A model generated the notes under the pieces. It worked only from the letters and a program-made list of their open reading frames with translations, was not told the origin of the DNA and did no database searches. The position numbers and the translations under genes were made by a program. A stretch of 59,359 nucleotides of DNA from a virus. The stretch lies in the IMG/VR virus record IMGVR_UViG_3300020171_000031, positions 1 to 59,359 of that record, one strand, 5' to 3'. Shown here one piece after another: positions 54,848 to 59,359 of the stretch; the stretch's first letter is position 1; each line of letters opens with the position of its first letter.

Positions 54848-56779
54848 CTACACCCCTGTTGCCTGGATATAATAGCTGCCCACAATAGCACCCGCTGCAC
54901 CGCCTGTTGCTACCATCACCAGCACGTCGTTGGTGCCATTCTTGGCATCCATGTAAATCGGCTTGCCCAGACCCGCGCCAGCGTCCGCAACGTTCATTGA
55001 GTCGTAGACCACAGGAGCAGTATTCAAGTTGACCGCGGCGCCCGCGAACATCGTGGCTCCTATCGTGACGGCCCTCACATCATCTATCAAGATTGTGCAG
55101 ACAGCGGGGTTGGCATGGTACTGCAAGCCGATGCTGACAATGGCATCCCGGGTGGCTCCGGCGTTGACAAAGGGGACCACCACGAGAGTCCATTGACCAG
55201 CTATCAGGGCGGGCACAGCAAGGGTTTCGGCGGGAGCAACACAGTTAGCGTTTTCGCTTATCAGCATCCGAAGGTCTGCCGCTACCGTAGCAACGCTGGA
55301 TTTTATCTTGAACAACAGGTGGGTATAGCCAGATAGGTCTTGAGCCGCCCGCGCCTCAGTGGCAAGGATTTCGTCAGCTACCACGCCCGCAGCAACCGCT
55401 AGTTGGGCGCTACCCGTGCCTCTTTCAAAGTCCGTGGTGTTGAGTGTACTGGTCACTTCTGGCAGCACCGACTCGTTCCAGGCATCTTCACAGTCCTCGA
55501 CCACTACGCTAGTGGTCAAACCCATCGGCCCTGTGGCGGCAGCACCACCTGCTGTAGTGATTCTAACGGTGGCGCTGACAAGAGCCGCCTGATGCTCTGG
55601 GTTCTGCCACGCTATCACGGCACCGTTCTGTACGACCTGGGCCAAGGCGCCACCATCGGTGCGTGCTTCTGCCTGTGCAAGGTAGCCAGAGTTATCTCTA
55701 ACTGTAGTGTGTTTTCCAGCCAGAGGAGAGTATATTCCAGCAGTGCCATTGCCGCTGACATCATTCCAAGCAATCCGATTGTAGTCACTTATGCCGTCTT
55801 CAAGCATTCCGTATTGCTGAGTCTTTGGAGTTTGGGTATCGTGAAATCTGCCGCCCAGAACAACATTTCTCAAAGACCCGAGAAGTCTGAGGCCCGCTCC
55901 GAATTGCCAGACTCCACCAGTAGACCTTCCATTGTTGAAAACACGTAATCCTGAGAAGACGCTGTCAGTGTGTTCGGATAGCAAAAGTCCATTATGGTTG
56001 TTGTGGTCTGCCACACAAGCAACTAGACTTACATTGCTACCACCATATATAAAGAATCCACATTTTGTATTCCAATCCGCTCGGCATCCCTTCAAGATAA
56101 GGTCGCCAGGCTGTCTCACCCAGATACCTGCTTCTCCCGCACAATTACTAGCTACAACATTGTCAAGCCAACTATCAACTATCCCCCATAGATAAGCACC
56201 TTCAGCACCAACTGTTCTCGCATAGATGTCCTGCAGCCACCATCCTGCGCCTCTGCCCCCAGAATATTCACCATAAATCGCTTCCCCTACAATACCATTT
56301 AGGGAAAGTTGTCGAATCGTTAGCCAATCCGTTCCGACGGCTTGAATCGCTCTCCCGAGAGCGTAAGTGCCGTGACCGCCACGAATCTTGAAATTATGCA
56401 AAACTACCCCGTCTGTATTATCCAAGTTCAGAATGGGCGTGAAGTTCGCTACCTGCACCAAGACAGTGCCTCCCGCAGTATCAGGAGGTTCGCTTGACCG
56501 TCCTTTATCTACCCCTTCCACAGTGAGATAGTTTGCGCCAACAATGGTGGCAGCAAGGTTGAATTCCCCTACCGATAATTGAAGCTTACCACCTGCAGGC
56601 AGTGCAGCAATCGCCGCCTGTATCTCCACGTTGTCGGTGGTGCCGTCAGCAACTCCCAGTAGGGGGCCATAGCGAGCACGGAGAATCCGTCCCTGTCGTA
56701 TAGCAGCAGCGGGGGCGCCCACTGACAGCACATGTGCTGTCCCCGGCAGAAGTCCTGTCCGTCTCCAGAAGTCGCCCAT
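54848..56779 (-). CDS. Right-handed beta-helix spike or depolymerase-like protein
   Basis: 643 residues. Many repeated short strands (IRQLSLNGIVGEAIYGEYSG, then ASNCAGEAGIWVRQ and NVSLVACVADHNNHNGLLLS) form the pectate-lyase-like parallel beta-helix. The C-terminal 200 residues are beta sandwich. DNA of 55.6-56.6 kb is clearly more A/T-rich than flanking genes, suggesting a recent acquisition. Host-polysaccharide binding is likely. Confidence 0.8.
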   Translation of the reverse strand: MGDFWRRTGLLPGTAHVLSVGAPAAAIRQGRILRARYGPLLGVADGTTDNVEIQAAIAALPAGGKLQLSVGEFNLAATIVGANYLTVEGVDKGRSSEPPDTAGGTVLVQVANFTPILNLDNTDGVVLHNFKIRGGHGTYALGRAIQAVGTDWLTIRQLSLNGIVGEAIYGEYSGGRGAGWWLQDIYARTVGAEGAYLWGIVDSWLDNVVASNCAGEAGIWVRQPGDLILKGCRADWNTKCGFFIYGGSNVSLVACVADHNNHNGLLLSEHTDSVFSGLRVFNNGRSTGGVWQFGAGLRLLGSLRNVVLGGRFHDTQTPKTQQYGMLEDGISDYNRIAWNDVSGNGTAGIYSPLAGKHTTVRDNSGYLAQAEARTDGGALAQVVQNGAVIAWQNPEHQAALVSATVRITTAGGAAATGPMGLTTSVVVEDCEDAWNESVLPEVTSTLNTTDFERGTGSAQLAVAAGVVADEILATEARAAQDLSGYTHLLFKIKSSVATVAADLRMLISENANCVAPAETLAVPALIAGQWTLVVVPFVNAGATRDAIVSIGLQYHANPAVCTILIDDVRAVTIGATMFAGAAVNLNTAPVVYDSMNVADAGAGLGKPIYMDAKNGTNDVLVMVATGGAAGAIVGSYYIQATGV

Positions 56780-56781
56780 CG

Positions 56782-57411
56782 CTATGCCTTCCTGTAACTG
56801 AGCCTGATAAAGCTGTTGGCGCGCACCTGAGCCTCGGAAGTGCTCACGCCTCCACCATCGTCAGTCCAGTGTACCAACCTGAGCGCGAGCTGGTTAGCAC
56901 CTGCAACAATGGTGCCTACCCAACGCCCAACTCCCTCCCTGTTTCGAGCAGTCATAACGGCCAGTGCATTGTTGAAATTGTCGGTCACGTCAACCCAAGT
57001 GGCTCCACCATCACGGCTTATCTGAACCTTGGAGCTAGACTGTGTACCAGCGCCCGCGCCCACCAGGAATCGCGTCTGCCACTCAAGCTCGACGTAGATA
57101 GAAATGACGGTGATGGTGCCCTGCTGCTCGAAGTCAACATCCTCAGTCCAGGCCACTCCGGGTGCGCCTTCTGCATTGGCTGCCGTGCTGTGCGCTGCTG
57201 CTGGGTAGAAGGCGGGGCTGGAGCCGTCGTCAACAATCTCGGTTGTGGCAGCATCCTCGGCTACGGGGTAGATGACCACATCGTGGACAAGGTCCAGGCT
57301 GGTCAGCAGCCCCTTGAGGTACGCCAGCGCGGAGGCCACAACTCCAACTGCCGTTACAGCAGCATCATCCCTGGTGCCAAGTGCGTCCTGCCCTGATTTC
57401 TGGGTGGTCAT
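56782..57411 (-). CDS. Virion-type protein, 209 aa
   Basis: MTTQKSGQDALGTRDDAAVT, then a region FVGAGAGTQSSSKVQISRDG with a VTDNFNNAL stretch. Beta-sandwich-like, with an Ala-rich opening helix (AVGVVASALAYLKGLLTSLD). Located between two surface-type proteins. Family unknown. Confidence 0.7.
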   Translation of the reverse strand: MTTQKSGQDALGTRDDAAVTAVGVVASALAYLKGLLTSLDLVHDVVIYPVAEDAATTEIVDDGSSPAFYPAAAHSTAANAEGAPGVAWTEDVDFEQQGTITVISIYVELEWQTRFLVGAGAGTQSSSKVQISRDGGATWVDVTDNFNNALAVMTARNREGVGRWVGTIVAGANQLALRLVHWTDDGGGVSTSEAQVRANSFIRLSYRKA

Positions 57412-57421
57412 ATCATTTCCC

Positions 57422-58531
57422 CTACACCAAGAACTTTGAGGCCACGCCAGTGCCGCGCCAGTGGACTATCACGTCGCAGATGCGGGCCACGCCGGCAGCA
57501 CCGCCGTTTATGGTGAGCTGGATTTTGGCGGTAGTGCCCCCGTCCAGCATACAGGCCCCGACCCAGGTAAGCTGCTCCTCGTTGGTCAAGTTGGCTACCG
57601 CGCCCTGGGCCGCCGAAACAAACACCTGCGGCGTGGCGTCGTCTGTCTGGATGCTGATGCTGGTCAGAGCACCACCGATTGCGCCACCGGACATCCTGAT
57701 TATCAGCTTCTCTACCGTGGCATCCTGGTAGGCTTTCCACAGGTCATAGCTTCCGGCTATCTGGTTCAGGTCTATCGTGGTGCGGTAGACGTGTACCTGC
57801 GAAGTGTAATCGCGTATTAGTAGAGCGGGGGGAACAGCAAGACTTAGATTCTCTACACGCACATCGCCATAGAGGTTAAATTCACCACTGGTGACGTCGC
57901 CCTGTATCTCTAGCCTGAGTGCTTGCCCGTAAATGTATAGTGTCTCACCACCAGCCATGTTCATGATAGTGAGGTCGCCACTGACATCTGTCCAATAATG
58001 GTTGACGCCAATACCGTTGGTAAAATCCGCGAAGGTGAGAGGCCCTTGAGCAAACCGCACATTGGTGAACCACGTTCTAGCATAAATGGTGAGCGTGCCC
58101 CATAGAGTGCTGTCTTGGATAACGGTATCCCCTCGCAAGGTTGTGTTGCCCAGAGAACAGCCCTGTATTGCGATGATACCAAATGCCACGCCCTGAAGCC
58201 TGACGTTCTCGAACTGGCTATCGTTGAAGTTGAAGCCCCCGAAGTTGAACCCGGAGGCCATGTTGGCGTCCGTTTTACCCCAGCCAATAATCCGGTAGCC
58301 TTGCATGTCTGCTGGGGCTACGAAGTTGTCTGCTGGGTTGACCAACAGAATCGTGCGTATGCCCCTAGCTACACAGATGGCTATAGCGTCTGTTAGGTTG
58401 GACACGGGACGGCCTGGTGTCCCGATGGGATACACGGTCCCCGCAACGCCGTTTACGGAGTCAACGTACACGCCGTCGTTGAGGAGCCGGAGCTGTCGTA
58501 TTCTGTTGAGTTCGTCTATGCCTTTAGCCAT
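57422..58531 (-). CDS. Beta-helix-like virion protein, 369 aa
   Basis: MAKGIDELNRIRQLRLLNDG, followed by VDSVNGVAGTVYPIGTPGRP, a pattern found in phage head fibres (recall, weak), and many IQG/LTIM/LRGDTV strand repeats that suggest a parallel beta-helix. C-terminal 100 residues form a beta sandwich. Fibre or capsid-spike role is inferred. Confidence 0.72.
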   Translation of the reverse strand: MAKGIDELNRIRQLRLLNDGVYVDSVNGVAGTVYPIGTPGRPVSNLTDAIAICVARGIRTILLVNPADNFVAPADMQGYRIIGWGKTDANMASGFNFGGFNFNDSQFENVRLQGVAFGIIAIQGCSLGNTTLRGDTVIQDSTLWGTLTIYARTWFTNVRFAQGPLTFADFTNGIGVNHYWTDVSGDLTIMNMAGGETLYIYGQALRLEIQGDVTSGEFNLYGDVRVENLSLAVPPALLIRDYTSQVHVYRTTIDLNQIAGSYDLWKAYQDATVEKLIIRMSGGAIGGALTSISIQTDDATPQVFVSAAQGAVANLTNEEQLTWVGACMLDGGTTAKIQLTINGGAAGVARICDVIVHWRGTGVASKFLV

Positions 58532-58539
58532 ACTACTCC

Positions 58540-59226
58540 TTAGACTCCAAACCTGCTGCGCTCAACGGCGAAGATTTGCGCCATCTCAACAGCACTCAGG
58601 GCACGGGGCCAGATGCGCGGAATTGCCAGGTTTCCTGTGAAGAAGTTGGCGATGGCTTCCTGACAGCCAACCAAGAGCAATCTGCCGCCTGCGACGCTCA
58701 CGGGGTCAGCCAGCCCACCGTTTAGCAGCGTGGGTATTGTTGCTCCGTTGCGGTAGAACTGCCCTACTATGCCAACCCGCGTGACGCCGATGAGCTGCCA
58801 GACGGAGGGCAGGAGGCCGTCAACAGCAGCTATCTCGTCATGTGAGCCTGCCTGATTGGTTCGTAGTGCTATGTTGGTGCCGAACAGGAACCACTGCCAA
58901 CCGTCAACGTCCACTCGGCCCTGGTCGAGGAGTAGCTGTGCTCCGCCTGCTCCGTTATTCCACACCCAGGCCAGCATCGTCCAGTCCTCAAAGGTGAAGT
59001 TGAGGTCTATGCTATCGGCGGCTGGGCACTGGAGATACTGGCCAGCGCCGTTGAACTGTAGGTAGGGCTGCCCGCTGCCCATCGCCAGCCAAGTGGGAGG
59101 CCCCGTCAGCGCCATCCTGTGCGGCGCTTTGCTCGTGTCGTAGGTGACAACGCCTGTATACTCGGTGAAAGGCAGGCGGAGAAGGCACTCCGAGTTGTAG
59201 CCTATCTTGTCGGTGCTAATCGTCAT
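58540..59226 (-). CDS. LamG/concanavalin-like receptor-binding protein
   Basis: 228 residues from ATG 59226, after GGAGGAATAGGTGCGCA. LQFNGAGQYLQCPAADSIDL, TFEDWTMLAWVWNNG and WQWFLFGTNIALRTNQAGSH are the strands of a laminin-G-like lectin domain. Ends with PRIWPRALSAVEMAQIFAVE, the usual final helix of such modules. Likely binds a host glycan. Confidence 0.8.
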   Translation of the reverse strand: MTISTDKIGYNSECLLRLPFTEYTGVVTYDTSKAPHRMALTGPPTWLAMGSGQPYLQFNGAGQYLQCPAADSIDLNFTFEDWTMLAWVWNNGAGGAQLLLDQGRVDVDGWQWFLFGTNIALRTNQAGSHDEIAAVDGLLPSVWQLIGVTRVGIVGQFYRNGATIPTLLNGGLADPVSVAGGRLLLVGCQEAIANFFTGNLAIPRIWPRALSAVEMAQIFAVERSRFGV

Positions 59227-59233
59227 TGCGCAC

Positions 59234-59359
59234 CTATTCCTCCGCCAATCTCTGCCACTGGTAGTTCTTAACGGCACCCGCTGTTTGCTCAAGCGTGACG
59301 CGCACCCCAAACCTATTGGGCTGCATCTCGACGCAGATGGCCTTGACGCCATCCAGCAG
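59234..59359 (-). CDS. C-terminal part of the junction-spanning structural gene
   Basis: The same protein whose start is at 952. Here its last 42 codons lie from 59359 to the TAG at 59234, covering the terminal repeat and six extra codons (ending RLAEE). Confidence 0.8.
   Translation of the reverse strand: MLDGVKAICVEMQPNRFGVRVTLEQTAGAVKNYQWQRLAEE
59251..59359. repeat. Terminal direct repeat, right copy
   Basis: Identical to bases 1-109. See the left copy for interpretation. Confidence 0.93.

Overview
The window is a complete circular molecule written linearly. The last 109 bases (59251-59359) repeat the first 109, so the unit is 59,250 bp and one virion-type gene runs through the junction. 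The DNA is GC-rich with strong Shine-Dalgarno sites. The element looks like a temperate, virus-like replicon of a bacterium: it has a tyrosine integrase, RecT, RusA, a replisome organiser, DnaC- and DnaB-like proteins, a holin candidate, and a beta-helix and a LamG-like receptor-binding candidate. The host cannot be named from the sequence. Dockerin repeats and GYF-type domains fit several non-proteobacterial phyla (inference). I found no terminase, portal, prohead protease, tape-measure or sheath gene, and no recognisable packaging ATPase, so it may be a non-tailed or otherwise undescribed virus.

Layout. Two divergent arms start near 12.6 kb and converge near 47.7 kb. The leftward (minus) arm runs from 12.6 kb to 1 and on through 59.25 kb down to 47.7 kb. 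It holds virion-type proteins, many small membrane-anchored proteins, HExxH proteins, a transglutaminase-like protein, a glycosyltransferase, two dockerin proteins (one with a GYF-like insert), the beta-helix protein and the LamG-like protein. The rightward (plus) arm runs from 12.6 to 47.7 kb: recombination and replication genes (13.5-19 kb), a radical SAM protein, the integrase (22.3 kb), an AT-hook protein, a holin candidate, then a regulatory stretch (26.9-31.1 kb) with a putative small RNA, a Met-type tRNA, G-rich repeats and a structured leader.

From 29.0 to 30.9 kb lies the most unusual feature. Five consecutive units are each closed by their own long, near-perfect inverted repeat, and neighbouring repeats abut within 1-2 nt. 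Four of the units each enclose exactly one small ORF. Next come a MoxR-type AAA+ ATPase with a VWA partner, Ku plus an ATP-dependent DNA ligase (a two-gene NHEJ set), a SWIM-finger protein and small zinc proteins. A ubiquitin-like module of PRTRC type follows (39.4-44.2 kb): a Ubl, an E2-like protein, a JAMM peptidase and an E1/ThiF protein, with an orphan RAMP-like protein inside it. J-domain, methyltransferase and zinc/HTH genes end the arm.

Several ORFs are broken by single-base changes in G4 runs, and one HTH gene by a 16-bp tandem duplication. These may be assembly errors, slippage sites or real mutations.
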